DNA of 52,960 nt from Oerskovia merdavium (GCF_014836755.1 NZ_JACSQF010000003.1:19862-72821); one strand, 5' to 3'; counted from the first letter of the stretch, positions 18,001 to 25,623 are shown. Numbers and translations are program-made. The notes: generated by a model not told the origin, from the sequence alone.

Positions 18001-18392
18001 TTGGGTCCGTCGTTCTCGAGCACGAGCTGGTCGTCGATGTAGACGAGAGCGCCGTCGTCGTTCGTCACGCGGAACGAGTACTCGCCCTCCGCGGGCACGG
18101 TGAGCGTCGCCAGGGCGTGGGTGATGAAGCGGTCGGACGCCCCGAACTGCTCCGGGGTGCTCCAGTCGATCGTCGGCATGAGCTTGTCGACGTTGGGCGT
18201 GGTCCCCGACTTGAGGGTGCACACGGAGCCGGGATCCTGCGCGAGCTGGAAGGTGCGCAGCGTGACGCCGGGCTCCATCTCGGTCTCGGCCGCGGTGGCC
18301 GACGGAAGCGTCCCGGCGAAGGCGAGGGGTACGAGCAGTGAGGCCCCGAGCAGGCCGGAGAGGCCTCTTCGATGGCGTGAGGGGATTCGCAC
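15081..18392 (-). CDS. Secreted multidomain protein: PA14, six-bladed propeller, CBM6/35-like, DUF1080
   Basis: 1103 residues from the GTG at 18392, chosen because AAGGAGGAAG lies 8 bases upstream and the frame then starts with a Sec signal (cleavage near Ala35). Order: PA14-like carbohydrate-binding domain (about 36-170; YSFRVTNDDGALVYIDDQLV); beta-propeller of the sorbosone/PQQ-glucose dehydrogenase-like type (about 210-555; LLNPMGIEVIEDSIFVSE, RTPNGIGFGPEGEIFGTDNQG); linker domain (555-670); CBM6/35-like (680-805; WYEAEEAQPLG); DUF1080/3-keto-disaccharide hydrolase-like beta-jelly roll (815-1005; NGGMGLLWYTAQELEEYSLKLDWKL); and a ~90-residue C-terminal domain. That last domain recurs in the amylopullulanase. 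No CxxCH haem motif is present. It probably acts on an extracellular glycan or oxidised sugar; the reaction is not determined. Confidence 0.8.
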   Translation of the reverse strand: MRIPSRHRRGLSGLLGASLLVPLAFAGTLPSATAAETEMEPGVTLRTFQLAQDPGSVCTLKSGTTPNVDKLMPTIDWSTPEQFGASDRFITHALATLTVPAEGEYSFRVTNDDGALVYIDDQLVLENDGPNDSTSVEGAITLTAGAHDLRVEYYEGTDKQRLTLAWKTPGASSFVVVPTSVLSTEANVVRVTAPGNKYCEGATDTSGDGLRLDTVNPNYELVDLRPAGFEPKVSGLAFTPDEKLAVVTTGDVSSGGWRPNPTSGEVYLLDGVIDATGPEDVTVTKVADQLLNPMGIEVIEDSIFVSERYQLTQLTDPDGDGFYDTHTKIAGWPDGGNFHEFAFGLIHDENYFYVNLSVAIDNGGATTTPQPAANRGTSIKIDRATGEVTYVAGGLRTPNGIGFGPEGEIFGTDNQGAWLPANKLVHIEQDKFFNHFTTPAGKFDANPVSQPALWLPQNEIANSPGNPILVEDGEFAGQMLLGDVTYGGLQRAFLEKVDGEFQGAVFRHTAGLEVGANRVITGPDGALYVGGTGEGGNWGESGKLRFGLQKLSLVDEDSFDMKEMRVVEGGFEIEYTDPVSDAVVAKLADAYSLKQWRYVPTQQYGGPKVDETPLFVTDATVSEDRTTVTLEVEGLKPGHVVHLRSPRPFASDEGAELLSTEAWYTLNSLPGYVAPADRGWYEAEEAQPLGSSSLGSDHSNYSGSGFAAGMQNVGSGRTFAVTVPEAGTYPVNLRYANGIHPYTELRAKNVSLYVNDQKVGPWTLPTTGDWKKWATITRDLDLVAGHNTITLKYDQGDQGNVNLDVLSIGQNPDICSPADVEDGYRGIFDGTLASLADWSLAGAGTFGRQDDCSIRTNGGMGLLWYTAQELEEYSLKLDWKLVKDDNGGVFVGFPNPGNDPWVAVNQGYEIQIDASDAADRTTGAIYTFQGADAAAVTAALKPVGQWNAYDIRVEGDRIRIYLNDVLVNDFTSTDPARDLSSGFIGIQNHGNGETVSYRNIRVKDLGAEPEPELAVSVTVQPKCVAGKVTLSVRAVNDDTVPVDVVLSTPFGKKTMTGVLPGKSAQQTFATRSTSIEAGTATVTASSGGKEVVVETTYDASSCG

Positions 18393-18435
18393 TGGAGATC
18401 TTCCTCCTTGAAGACGAGTCAGCGTTGACTCTCGG

Positions 18436-18464
18436 ACCTTAAGGAGGCTTTTGCTTGCTGTCAA
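18436..18464 (-). promoter_or_regulatory. Near-consensus promoter of the PA14/propeller gene
   Basis: On the minus strand, TTGACA (18459-18464), 17 bases, TAAGGT (18436-18441). The start site would fall near 18429, giving a leader of about 37 bases that carries the AAGGAGG site. An AT-rich stretch with CTTGCAACTTT just upstream resembles the operator region of the amylopullulanase promoter (shared 9-mer TGCAACTTT). Confidence 0.7.
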
Positions 18465-18548
18465 CCAAAAGTTGCAAGTTGTTAGGCAGATCGGGACCGG
18501 ATGGCCCGGCACCGTCTTGCGGACCTGATCGGTCCGCGCCGCCGCGTC

Positions 18549-18603
18549 GAGTGCATGATCCTGCTGCGACACACCCGGCGAGTCGCAGCGAGATCATGCA
18601 CTC
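18549..18603. repeat. Palindromic repeat, copy A (55 bp)
   Basis: Inverted repeat with 22-bp arms. The ends are GAGTGC/GCACTC, the inner segment is TGCGAC/GTCGCA, and an 11-base loop reads TCGCCGGGTGT on the minus strand. The middle of each arm (ATGATCTCGC on minus) differs from copy B yet stays paired apart from two positions. Length and loop match copy B at 24045-24099. One arm supplies the last codons and the stop (TGA at 18596-18594) of the ArsR-type regulator. Confidence 0.85.
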
Positions 18604-19223
18604 GGGCGCGGGTCGCGGCTCGTGTCGTGGTGGATCGCGACGAACACCGACCACGGTTCGCCGTCGGCCACCGGCTCGCGCTGCCGGAAGTCCTCGAGGA
18701 CCTCGTTGAGGCGCCGCGAGAGCTCATCGCGGCCCTCGGCGTCGAGCCGCAGGCCGAGCCGCCCCATGTCGACGCGCGCCGGGTCGGCCGCGGACAGCTC
18801 CTCGAGGAACGCGTCGAGGAGCACCTGGTGACCGCCGGGCCCCAGGTCCGTGGTCCAGGACCGGCCCGTCGCGAGGTACGGGACCTCTCGCGCTCCGCGC
18901 GCCCCGGTGCGCGCAGGCTGCGCCGTGAGGAACCCCCGGGCTACAAGCGTCCGGACATGATGGAGCGTCGTCGCCGGGTTCTTGCCGAGGAGCTGGGCGA
19001 TCTCCTTGTTGGTCCGCGGTTCGTCGAGGCAGATGCGCAGGATCCGCACGCGCACCGTCGACGCGAGAGCGCGCGCGTCGGCGTCCCGTTCGGCGACCGA
19101 GTCGCCGGCCGTCGGCAGGTCGGCGGTCGGTGCGTGCGCACCGCGCCCTGCGACTGCGGCTGCGGCTGCGGCCGCGGCCGCGGCTGAGTGCGGCGCGCTG
19201 GGGGCTGCATGGTCCGGGGTCAC
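18594..19223 (-). CDS. ArsR-type winged-helix transcriptional regulator
   Basis: 209 residues from the GTG at 19223, chosen because a TAGCCT box lies exactly six bases upstream; a GTG two codons earlier is possible. The first ~50 residues are disordered with a long Ala run. The winged HTH (about 50-115; STVRVRILRICLDEPRTNKEIAQLLGKNPATTLHHVRTLVARGFL) is the HTH_20/ArsR fold, without metal-binding Cys motifs. The C-terminal part (about 125-195) is a helical domain seen in regulators of efflux genes. It is divergent from the MFS gene at 19278. The inverted repeat between them is the likely operator, so it probably represses the MFS gene and itself. The last two codons and stop lie in palindromic repeat A. 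Confidence 0.8.
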   Translation of the reverse strand: MTPDHAAPSAPHSAAAAAAAAAAVAGRGAHAPTADLPTAGDSVAERDADARALASTVRVRILRICLDEPRTNKEIAQLLGKNPATTLHHVRTLVARGFLTAQPARTGARGAREVPYLATGRSWTTDLGPGGHQVLLDAFLEELSAADPARVDMGRLGLRLDAEGRDELSRRLNEVLEDFRQREPVADGEPWSVFVAIHHDTSRDPRPSA

Positions 19224-19229
19224 CCCCAC

Positions 19230-19235
19230 AGGCTA
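19230..19235 (-). promoter_or_regulatory. -10 box of the ArsR-type gene (leaderless)
   Basis: TAGCCT on the minus strand, six bases before the GTG at 19223. The adjacent inverted repeat (19238-19257) covers the region up to the expected -35, so binding there would block this promoter. Confidence 0.5.
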
Positions 19236-19237
19236 AC

Positions 19238-19257
19238 TGATTGACATTTCCCAATCA
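19238..19257. promoter_or_regulatory. Inverted-repeat operator TGATTG-N8-CAATCA
   Basis: Perfect 6-bp half sites with 8-bp spacing in the 54-bp gap between the divergent regulator and MFS genes. It is the only clear dyad there and has AT-rich content unlike the surroundings. A TTGACA at 19241-19246 inside it could be the -35 box for the MFS gene, though no good -10 follows. The dyad probably controls both directions. Confidence 0.55.
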
Positions 19258-19277
19258 CTTGCAGCACGCTGTCCCGC

Positions 19278-20585
19278 ATGACGTCTGACGAACCGCAGGT
19301 GCGCACCGCTGCGTCCCCGCGCAGCCTGATCCACCACCGCGACTTCCGCTACCTGTGGGGTGGCGATGCGCTGGGGCAGCTCGGCGCACAGCTCACGGGG
19401 TTCGTCCTGCCGATCTTCGCGGTGTCCCACCTGCACGCGACCGAGTGGCAGATGGGTGCCCTCAACGCGGCGGAGACGGCAGCATTCCTGCTCCTCAGCC
19501 TGCCGGCCGGGGCGTGGGTGGACCGCATGCGCAAGCGCCGCGTGCTCGTCGCGGCCGACCTCGCCCGCGCGGTCATCCTCTCGGTCGTGGTCGCCGCCGC
19601 CCTGACGGGGCACGCGAGCATGGGGCTGCTCATCGGAGCCGCCGTGGTCATCAGCACCTTCAGCCTCTTCTTCGACGTCGCGCACCAGAGCTACGTCCCC
19701 GGCCTCGTCGGGCTCGACCACGTCGTCGAGGGCAACTCCAAGCTCCAGGCGACCCAGTCCGTCGCGATGATCGCCGGTCCCGCGATCGGCGGGGTCGCGC
19801 TGCGGGTGCTGTCCGCTCCCCTGGTGATGGTCGCGACCGTCGGCACGTACCTGGCCAGCGCGTTCGCGATGGCGCGGATCGGCCACCGCGAGGACCTGCC
19901 CGACCCCGCGTCGCGACGCCCGCTGCGCACCGAGATCGCCGAGGGGCTCCGCTTCGTCGCGAGCGAGCCGCTGCTCCGACGGATCCTCGCCTGCACCTCG
20001 CTCAGCAACCTGGGCGGGGCGATCGGCAACGCCGTCGTGGTGATCTTCGCCCTGCGCACGCTCGACGTCGGGACCGCGACCTACGGCGTCGTGCTCTCGG
20101 CGAGCGCCGCGGGCGGCCTCCTCGGCGCGGTCCTGGCCGACCGCGCCGCCCGCTGGGTCGGCCCAGCACGGATCATCCCCGTCTCGGCGGTGTTCACGGG
20201 GCTGTCCTACGCCATCACACCCGCCGCGGCCATCGTGGCGGCGACGGGCGCGACGACCGGCGCCGGGGCAGCCCTGGTCCCGGTCGTGCTCGTGGTCGGG
20301 GGGTTCGTGTTCAACCTCGCGGTCGTCGTCTACAACGTCGCGCAGGTCAGCTTCCGTCAGCGGCTGTGCCCGCCCGCGTTGCTGGGCCGCATGAACGCCT
20401 CGGCCCGCTTCATCGTGTGGGGCCCCATCCCGATCGGCGGACTGCTCGGCGGATGGATCGGGACGGTGTGGGGCGTGACCCCCGCGCTGTGGATCGGGGC
20501 GGCCGTCATGACGTTGGGCGCCCTGCCCGTCCTCCTGTCGCCGCTGTCACGCATGACCGAGCTCCCGGTCCCCGCCCACGACTGA
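19278..20585 (+). CDS. MFS transporter (MFS_3/EntS-like exporter)
   Basis: 435 residues with about 12 membrane helices. N-terminal SLIHHRDFRYLWGGDALGQLGAQLTGFVLPIFAV and the loop LLLSLPAGAWVDRMRKRRVLVAADLARA are typical of the MFS_3 group, which includes enterobactin exporter EntS and many antibiotic or siderophore efflux pumps. It is divergent from an ArsR-type regulator across a dyad, a common arrangement for inducible efflux. The cargo is unknown. ATG start; the ribosome site is weak. It ends convergently, 17 bp from the exonuclease gene, with no room for separate terminators. Confidence 0.85.
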   Translation: MTSDEPQVRTAASPRSLIHHRDFRYLWGGDALGQLGAQLTGFVLPIFAVSHLHATEWQMGALNAAETAAFLLLSLPAGAWVDRMRKRRVLVAADLARAVILSVVVAAALTGHASMGLLIGAAVVISTFSLFFDVAHQSYVPGLVGLDHVVEGNSKLQATQSVAMIAGPAIGGVALRVLSAPLVMVATVGTYLASAFAMARIGHREDLPDPASRRPLRTEIAEGLRFVASEPLLRRILACTSLSNLGGAIGNAVVVIFALRTLDVGTATYGVVLSASAAGGLLGAVLADRAARWVGPARIIPVSAVFTGLSYAITPAAAIVAATGATTGAGAALVPVVLVVGGFVFNLAVVVYNVAQVSFRQRLCPPALLGRMNASARFIVWGPIPIGGLLGGWIGTVWGVTPALWIGAAVMTLGALPVLLSPLSRMTELPVPAHD

Positions 20586-20602
20586 TCCGAGGGGCCCCGG
20601 GC

Positions 20603-21406
20603 TCAGAGGTCGTACGTCGCGACCAGCGCGGCGTGGTCGCTCCAGCGGCTCTCGTAGTCGTCGGCACGGTCCACCTCGACCTTGACCGCGTGCTCGGCCA
20701 GGGCCGGGGACGCGAGCTGGTAGTCGATGCGCCAGCCCGAGTCGTTGACGAAGGCCTGACCACGCCAGGACCACCAGGTGAACGGGCCGGGGCCCTCTCC
20801 GCCGTGACGACGCCCGAGGTCGACGAACCCCAGCTCGTCGAACCAGGTGTCGAGGTAGGCGCGCTCCTCGGGCAGGAAGCCCGCGGACTTCTGGTTGCCC
20901 TTCCAGTTCTTGATGTCGACGTTCTTGTGCGCGATGTTCAGGTCTCCCGCGACGACGACGCGGCCCCCTGCGGCAGAGAGCTCGCGCAGGCGCTCGGTGA
21001 CCTTCTCGAGGTAGGCGTACTTCTCGTCCATCTTGGGCGTGCCGGCCGTGCCCGAGTGGATGTAGGTCGAGACGACCGTGAGCTTCTCGCCCGAGGGCAG
21101 CTCGAGGTCCGCCTCGACCCAGCGGCCCGTGTCCACGGGCGGCTCCGGCTCCCCCTTGCCCAGGCCGATCCGCACGGCCGTCACGGGCAGCCGCGACGCG
21201 ACCGCGACCCCTGCCCGGCCCTTGATGTCGCACGCCTGGTGGGCGATGTGCCACCCCTCGCCCAGGAGCTCGTTCAGGATCTCGTCGGGGGCTCGCACCT
21301 CCTGGAGGAGCATGACGTCCGGGGTGCGCGAGGCGACCCAGGCGTCCATGCCCCGACGGTAGGCGGCGCGGATCCCGTTCACGTTGGCAGTAGCGATCGT
21401 CAGCAC
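20603..21406 (-). CDS. xthA: Exodeoxyribonuclease III
   Basis: 267 residues from the GTG at 21406 (VLTIATANVNGIRAAYRRG). That start is the conserved family N-terminus and has TTTGAT six bases upstream; the longer frame adds nine unconserved residues. The exonuclease-endonuclease-phosphatase fold shows metal- and DNA-binding motifs: ATANVNGIR, LLQEVRAP, the catalytic GDLNIAHKNVDIKN, and C-terminal WSDHAALVATY with the catalytic Asp-His. It removes nucleotides 3' to 5' and cleaves abasic sites in base-excision repair. The gene stands alone between convergent and co-directional transporter genes. Confidence 0.92.
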   Translation of the reverse strand: MLTIATANVNGIRAAYRRGMDAWVASRTPDVMLLQEVRAPDEILNELLGEGWHIAHQACDIKGRAGVAVASRLPVTAVRIGLGKGEPEPPVDTGRWVEADLELPSGEKLTVVSTYIHSGTAGTPKMDEKYAYLEKVTERLRELSAAGGRVVVAGDLNIAHKNVDIKNWKGNQKSAGFLPEERAYLDTWFDELGFVDLGRRHGGEGPGPFTWWSWRGQAFVNDSGWRIDYQLASPALAEHAVKVEVDRADDYESRWSDHAALVATYDL

Positions 21407-21490
21407 CCGGCCATCAAACCCCACGCCACCCACACGGGGGAAAACGAGGCCGCGAGACGCTCGTCACGGCGCAGGACGCCGCACCGTTTC

Positions 21491-21523
21491 CCCTGGTCCG
21501 CAGGAACCTATCCCTGGTCCGCA
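21491..21523. repeat. Short direct repeat CCCTGGTCCGCA
   Basis: Two 12-bp copies, 21491-21502 and 21512-21523, around the 3' end of the minus-strand MFS gene (stop at 21508). Likely a local duplication; no function is assigned. Confidence 0.4.
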
Positions 21524-23004
21524 CGAGCCACGGGTAGCACGGCCTCACGGAAGCGCCCCGCGAGCACGACCGTCGCGAGCGCCAGCACGGCCAGCACCCC
21601 GAACCCCAGCCGCAGCGTGTCGGTCGTCGCGAACACCCCGGTCATCGCGCCACCGAGCACGGCGCCGACGTAGGTGAAGACGTTGAGCCGGGCCACGGCC
21701 CGGTCGGTCGCCTCCTCGACGGTCGGCCCGACGCCGGCCGCCGGGCCACCACCGGCCGCCAGGTCACCTCCGGCAGCAGGTGCCACGGGGGCCACCGCAG
21801 CACCGGCCACCGACTCCGCGGCCCGGTCTCCCGCGGCCGAGAACGCCATGGGAGCCACGACCCCGAGCCCCAGTCCTGTCGCGGCGAACCCGAGGACCGC
21901 TAGCGGCCACACCGGCGAGACCGCGACGAGCCCGAGCCCCACGACCCCCACCGCACCGCCGAGCGCCACGACACGCACGCGCCCCCAGCGCTCGACCGCG
22001 CGGTCCCCCAGGAGGCGCGAGCAGATCAGGGTCGCCTGGTAGGCGCCGAACCCCAGCGGCCCGACGACGGCGCTCGCCCCGAGCACGTCCTGCAGGAAGG
22101 TCGCACCCCAGCTCGAGACCGCGGAGTCCGCGACGGGGAACGCCAGCATCGCGAGGCCCAGCACGATCACGGTCCCCGCCCCGACCATGCCCGTCGTGGC
22201 ACGAGGAACCCGCACGGCAGGTCCCCCCGCGCCGCCGGGCCGGTCGCCCTCGCCGAGCGCCGTGGATCCGCCGCCCGTCCCGCTGACGGGAGCGGCGCCG
22301 TCGGGCAGCGGGCGCACACCGCTCCCGGTCCCGCCCGGCTCCCCCGCCTCCCCCGCGACCGCGACCGCCGCGGTCCGCGAGAGCAGCCCGGCCCGCAGCA
22401 CGAGCACCGTCACCGCGACGGCCGCAGCGACCAGCGCCAAGGACACGGGCAGCGCGATCCCGAGCCCCGCCGCTCCCGACACCGCGAGCGACCCGACAAC
22501 CCCGCCCGCGGCGTTGGCCGCGAAGAACGACGCGATGAGGCTCCGGCCGTACGCGCGCTGCACGTCGATGCCCTGCATCGACGTCGAGGCGTCGACCGAC
22601 CCGAGCGCCACCCCGTACACCGCGAACGCGAGGAAGAACGTCGCGAGCAGCCCCGCCCCCGCGCTCAGTCCTACCGCGAGGATCCCGGCGGCTGCCACCA
22701 GGAGCCCACCGGTCACGACGCGCGCCGACCCGAACCGGGCGGCGAACCAGCCGGACAGCGCGCTGCCCGTCCCTGCGCACACGCAGACCCCGAGGATCAC
22801 GAGCGTGATGACGTCGGGGCCGATGCCCAGGTAGCGCTCGTACGTGGGGACGTTGGTCAGCATCACGGCGAAGCCGAAGCCCTGCGCCGCGTACGCGGCC
22901 GTGGCGCTCCAGCGCGCGCGGCGCACGACGTGGGGGACGACGAGAGGGGCGGGGACGAGGGCCGCGATGCCGTCGTCTCCCCCGGCCCGGGACGCGGGGG
23001 TCAT
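21508..23004 (-). CDS. MFS transporter
   Basis: 498 residues with about 12 helices in two halves. The central cytoplasmic loop (about 215-280) and another loop (about 405-435) are long Ala/Gly/Pro-rich insertions that look like unstructured linkers and make the protein longer than typical MFS (about 400). It resembles YbjJ/fucose-permease-like MFS proteins (YERYLGIGPDVITLVILGVCVCAGTGSALSGWFAARFG). Substrate unknown. The ATG has TAGTGT exactly six bases upstream and no ribosome site, so a leaderless message is likely. Confidence 0.82.
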   Translation of the reverse strand: MTPASRAGGDDGIAALVPAPLVVPHVVRRARWSATAAYAAQGFGFAVMLTNVPTYERYLGIGPDVITLVILGVCVCAGTGSALSGWFAARFGSARVVTGGLLVAAAGILAVGLSAGAGLLATFFLAFAVYGVALGSVDASTSMQGIDVQRAYGRSLIASFFAANAAGGVVGSLAVSGAAGLGIALPVSLALVAAAVAVTVLVLRAGLLSRTAAVAVAGEAGEPGGTGSGVRPLPDGAAPVSGTGGGSTALGEGDRPGGAGGPAVRVPRATTGMVGAGTVIVLGLAMLAFPVADSAVSSWGATFLQDVLGASAVVGPLGFGAYQATLICSRLLGDRAVERWGRVRVVALGGAVGVVGLGLVAVSPVWPLAVLGFAATGLGLGVVAPMAFSAAGDRAAESVAGAAVAPVAPAAGGDLAAGGGPAAGVGPTVEEATDRAVARLNVFTYVGAVLGGAMTGVFATTDTLRLGFGVLAVLALATVVLAGRFREAVLPVARADQG

Positions 23005-23010
23005 GGCGGA

Positions 23011-23016
23011 ACACTA
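23011..23016 (-). promoter_or_regulatory. -10 box of the MFS gene (leaderless)
   Basis: TAGTGT on the minus strand, exactly six bases before the ATG at 23004. It lies just after the folD terminator in the direction of transcription, so this gene has its own promoter. Confidence 0.5.
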
Positions 23017-23056
23017 GTCCTGCTCGGTCGTGCGGGACGACAGGACGTCCGAAAAG

Positions 23057-23094
23057 AAGGGACGGGCGCGACCCGCAGATCGCGCCCGTCCCTT
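23057..23094 (-). terminator. folD: Rho-independent terminator of glyA-folD
   Basis: Perfect 15-bp hairpin (AAGGGACGGGCGCGA/TCGCGCCCGTCCCTT, 8-base loop). On the minus strand it is followed by CTTTT, the clearest intrinsic terminator in the window. It lies 21 bp past the folD stop. Confidence 0.85.
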
Positions 23095-23115
23095 AGTGCT
23101 CGCGGAGCGGGAACC

Positions 23116-24006
23116 TCAGGCGGTGATCCCCGCGGCGCGCTCGGCCGAGTCGACGACGTTCGCCAGGAGCATCGCGCGCGTCATGGGCCCGACGCCCCCG
23201 GGGTTCGGGGAGATCCAGCCCGCGACCTCGGCCACGGCCGGGTCGGCGTCCCCGACGACACGGCTCTTGCCGGTCTCCTCGTCGACCTCGCGCGAGACGC
23301 CCACGTCGATCACGACGGCGCCCGGCTTGACCATGTCGCGCGTGATGATGCCCTTGACGCCCGCTGCGGCCACGACGACGTCGGCCCGCCGGACGAGCGA
23401 GGCCAGGTCCTGGGTGCCCGTGTGCGTGAGCGTCACGGTCGCGTTGACCGCGCGGCGCGTGAGGAGCAGGCCGATCGAGCGGCCCACGGTCACGCCGCGG
23501 CCCACGACCACGACCTCCTTGCCCACGAGCGAGATCCCGTGGCGCTCGATGAGCTCGATGATGCCGCGCGGCGTGCACGGCAGCGGCGACGTGACCTCCT
23601 CGTTGACGCGCAGCACGAGGCGGCCGAGGTTGGTCGGGTGCAGACCGTCGGCGTCCTTGTCGGGGTCGATGAGCTCGAGCACGCGGTTGGTGTCGATGCC
23701 CTTCGGCAGCGGGAGCTGCACGATGTAGCCCGTGCACGCGGGGTCCTCGTTGAGGCGGCGGACCGCGGCCTCGATCTCCTCCTGCGTGGCCTCGGCGGGC
23801 AGGTCCTCACGGATCGACGACAGACCGATCTCGGCGCAGTCGCGGTGCTTGCCCGCGACGTACCACTGCGAACCGGGGTCGTCGCCGACCAGGAGCGTGC
23901 CGAGTCCCGGCACGACGCCCCGCTCGGCGAGGCCGACGAGGCGGGTCTTGAGCTCGGACTTGATGGCGGCGGCCGTGGCCTTGCCGTCCAGGATCTGCGC
24001 GGTCAT
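23116..24006 (-). CDS. folD: Bifunctional methylene-THF dehydrogenase/methenyl-THF cyclohydrolase
   Basis: 296 residues from the ATG at 24006 ([19 protein letters not shown]), with GAGGAG upstream. The longer frame only adds codons derived from the upstream palindromic repeat. Motifs: catalytic-region [31 protein letters not shown], the signature [15 protein letters not shown], and NADP-binding [18 protein letters not shown]. It interconverts 5,10-methylene-THF and 10-formyl-THF, supplying formyl groups for purine synthesis. It lies downstream of glyA, separated by palindromic repeat copy B, and is probably co-transcribed from the riboswitch-controlled promoter. Confidence 0.96.
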   Translation of the reverse strand: MTAQILDGKATAAAIKSELKTRLVGLAERGVVPGLGTLLVGDDPGSQWYVAGKHRDCAEIGLSSIREDLPAEATQEEIEAAVRRLNEDPACTGYIVQLPLPKGIDTNRVLELIDPDKDADGLHPTNLGRLVLRVNEEVTSPLPCTPRGIIELIERHGISLVGKEVVVVGRGVTVGRSIGLLLTRRAVNATVTLTHTGTQDLASLVRRADVVVAAAGVKGIITRDMVKPGAVVIDVGVSREVDEETGKSRVVGDADPAVAEVAGWISPNPGGVGPMTRAMLLANVVDSAERAAGITA

Positions 24007-24039
24007 GGGGCTCCTCAGGGTCTGGCGGGGACGAACAGA

Positions 24040-24104
24040 CCGCTGAGTGCGGAGTTCTTGTGCGACTCGCCGGGCGTGTCGCACAAGAGCTCCGCACTCA
24101 GCGG
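24040..24104. repeat. Palindromic repeat, copy B (65 bp)
   Basis: 27-bp arms with one mismatch around the 11-base loop TCGCCGGGCGT. The core 24045-24099 is 55 bp, the same length as copy A. Arms: GAGTGC, GGAGTTCTTG, TGCGAC, then their complements. The right flank GCTCCGCACTCAGCGG (16 bp) is identical in copy C. It lies between glyA and folD, where as RNA it would form a very stable intercistronic hairpin that could lower or insulate folD expression. Confidence 0.88.
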
Positions 24105-24115
24105 CTCACGGGTGA

Positions 24116-25402
24116 CTACTGCGACAGACCCGGGTACAGCGGGAAGTCTGCCGTCAGCTTGCGCACGCGAGCGCTCAGGCCCTCGACGTCGGCGCCCGCA
24201 CCGGCCTTGAGCGTGGCGGCGATGATCTCGGCGACCTCGGTGAACTCCTCGTCGCCGAAGCCACGCGTCGCGAGCGCGGGCGTGCCGATGCGCAGGCCCG
24301 AGGTGACGCGCGGGGGGCGCGGGTCGAACGGCACGGCGTTGCGGTTCACGGTGATGCCCACGGCGTGCAGGAGGTCCTCGGCCTGCTGGCCGTCGAGCTC
24401 CGAGTGGCGCAGGTCCACGAGCACCAGGTGGACGTCGGTGCCGCCCGTGAGGACGGACACGCCCTTCTCGGCGACGTCGGGCTGGGCCAGGCGGTCCGCG
24501 ATGATGCTCGCGCCGCGCAGCGTGCGCTCCTGACGGTCCTTGAACGCGTCGGAGCCGGCGATCTTGAAGGACACGGCCTTGGCCGCGACGACGTGCATGA
24601 GCGGGCCGCCCTGCTGACCCGGGAACACGGCGGAGTCGATCTTCTTGGCGAACTCCTCCTTGGACAGGATGAAGCCCGAGCGGGGGCCGCCGATGGTCTT
24701 GTGGACCGTCGAGGACACGACGTCGGCGTAGGGCACCGGGGACGGGTGCAGGCCCGCGGCAACCAGTCCGGCGAAGTGCGCCATGTCGACCCAGAGCTTG
24801 GCGCCGACCTCGTCCGCGATCTCGCGGAACGCCGCGAAGTCGATGTGGCGCGGGTACGCGGACCAGCCGGCGATGATCACGTCGGGGCGGGTCTCGAGAG
24901 CCGTCTTGCGGACCTCGTCCATCTCGATGCGGTACGACTGCGGGTCCACGCCGTACGCGGACACGTCGTACAGCTTGCCCGAGAAGTTGATCTTCATGCC
25001 GTGCGTGAGGTGGCCGCCGTGCGCCAGCTCGAGGCCGAGGATCTTGTCGCCCTTGTTGATGAGGGCGTGCAGCACGGCCGCGTTGGCGGTCGCACCCGAG
25101 TGGGGCTGGACGTTGGCGTGCTCGGCGCCGAACAGCGACTTGGCGCGCGCGATCGCGAGGTTCTCGGCGACGTCGACCTGCTCGCAGCCACCGTAGTAGC
25201 GGCGGCCCGGGTAGCCCTCGGCGTACTTGTTCGTCAGGACCGAGCCCTGCGCCTGCAGGACGGCGCGCGGCACGAAGTTCTCCGACGCGATCATCTCGAG
25301 GGTGTCTCGCTGGCGCGCGAGCTCCCCGTCGAGGACCGCGGCGATCTCCGGGTCGACCTCGAGCAGGGACTGGTTCAGGACGTTGTCCGGCTGGGCGCTC
25401 AT
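24116..25402 (-). CDS. glyA: Serine hydroxymethyltransferase
   Basis: 428 residues, the usual length. Motifs: [52 protein letters not shown], the PLP-lysine segment [19 protein letters not shown] with the Schiff-base Lys in HKT, and [14 protein letters not shown]. It converts serine plus THF to glycine and methylene-THF. The ATG has AAGGAGA upstream. The leader of about 210 bases contains the ZTP riboswitch candidate. First gene of the glyA-folD unit. Confidence 0.97.
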   Translation of the reverse strand: MSAQPDNVLNQSLLEVDPEIAAVLDGELARQRDTLEMIASENFVPRAVLQAQGSVLTNKYAEGYPGRRYYGGCEQVDVAENLAIARAKSLFGAEHANVQPHSGATANAAVLHALINKGDKILGLELAHGGHLTHGMKINFSGKLYDVSAYGVDPQSYRIEMDEVRKTALETRPDVIIAGWSAYPRHIDFAAFREIADEVGAKLWVDMAHFAGLVAAGLHPSPVPYADVVSSTVHKTIGGPRSGFILSKEEFAKKIDSAVFPGQQGGPLMHVVAAKAVSFKIAGSDAFKDRQERTLRGASIIADRLAQPDVAEKGVSVLTGGTDVHLVLVDLRHSELDGQQAEDLLHAVGITVNRNAVPFDPRPPRVTSGLRIGTPALATRGFGDEEFTEVAEIIAATLKAGAGADVEGLSARVRKLTADFPLYPGLSQ

Positions 25403-25438
25403 GCGTCTCCTTGGGTTCTGTCTGCGGATGACGGTCTC

Positions 25439-25487
25439 GTGGGGAGGCGTGCTCTATCCGGGCACGTCCCCACAGGGGGCGACCCGG
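25439..25487 (-). promoter_or_regulatory. glyA: Alternative hairpins of the glyA leader (expression platform)
   Basis: Two overlapping hairpins follow the aptamer. Hairpin A (25458-25487) pairs CCGGG/CCCGG and CCCC/GGGG. Hairpin B (25439-25473) pairs GTGGGG with CCCCAC and CGTGC with GCACG. They share 25458-25473, so they are mutually exclusive, as expected for a switch. Neither has a U-run; B ends about 30 bases before the ribosome site. Confidence 0.5.
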
Positions 25488-25488
25488 G

Positions 25489-25612
25489 GCCCAGGCGAAC
25501 GACCCGTCGTCTACACAGCATGCCGCTCCCCGGTGGTGATCCACCATCCCCGTCCGTCCCGTGGCCTCCCCAGAGGGCGGCGTGCGGGGCGCGGGTGCGC
25601 CAGTCGCGACGT
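25489..25612 (-). promoter_or_regulatory. ZTP (pfl-motif) riboswitch upstream of glyA-folD
   Basis: Read on the minus strand, the leader has three conserved parts of the pfl/ZTP aptamer in the right order. They are GTCGCGACTGGCGCA (around 25610-25596), CACCACCGGGGAGCGGC (25538-25522) and CGCCTGGGC (25497-25489). Known ZTP aptamers carry nearly the same blocks (UCGUGACUGGCGAA, ACCACCGGGGAGCG, CCGCCUGGGC). The gap between the first two blocks is longer than in minimal aptamers and would form an extended stem. ZTP riboswitches control folate and purine genes, including glyA and folD, which are exactly the genes downstream. Confidence 0.85.
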
Positions 25613-25617
25613 GCACG

Positions 25618-25623
25618 ATCCTA
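25618..25623 (-). promoter_or_regulatory. glyA: -10 box of the glyA-folD promoter
   Basis: TAGGAT on the minus strand, placing the start site near 25611, right at the beginning of the aptamer. No clear -35 box. Confidence 0.55.

Noticed and set aside
14799-18341. 1180-codon plus-strand frame antisense to the PA14/propeller gene
   Set aside because: Val/Arg/Asp-rich with no recognisable domain; the minus-strand frame has a signal peptide, ribosome site and promoter.
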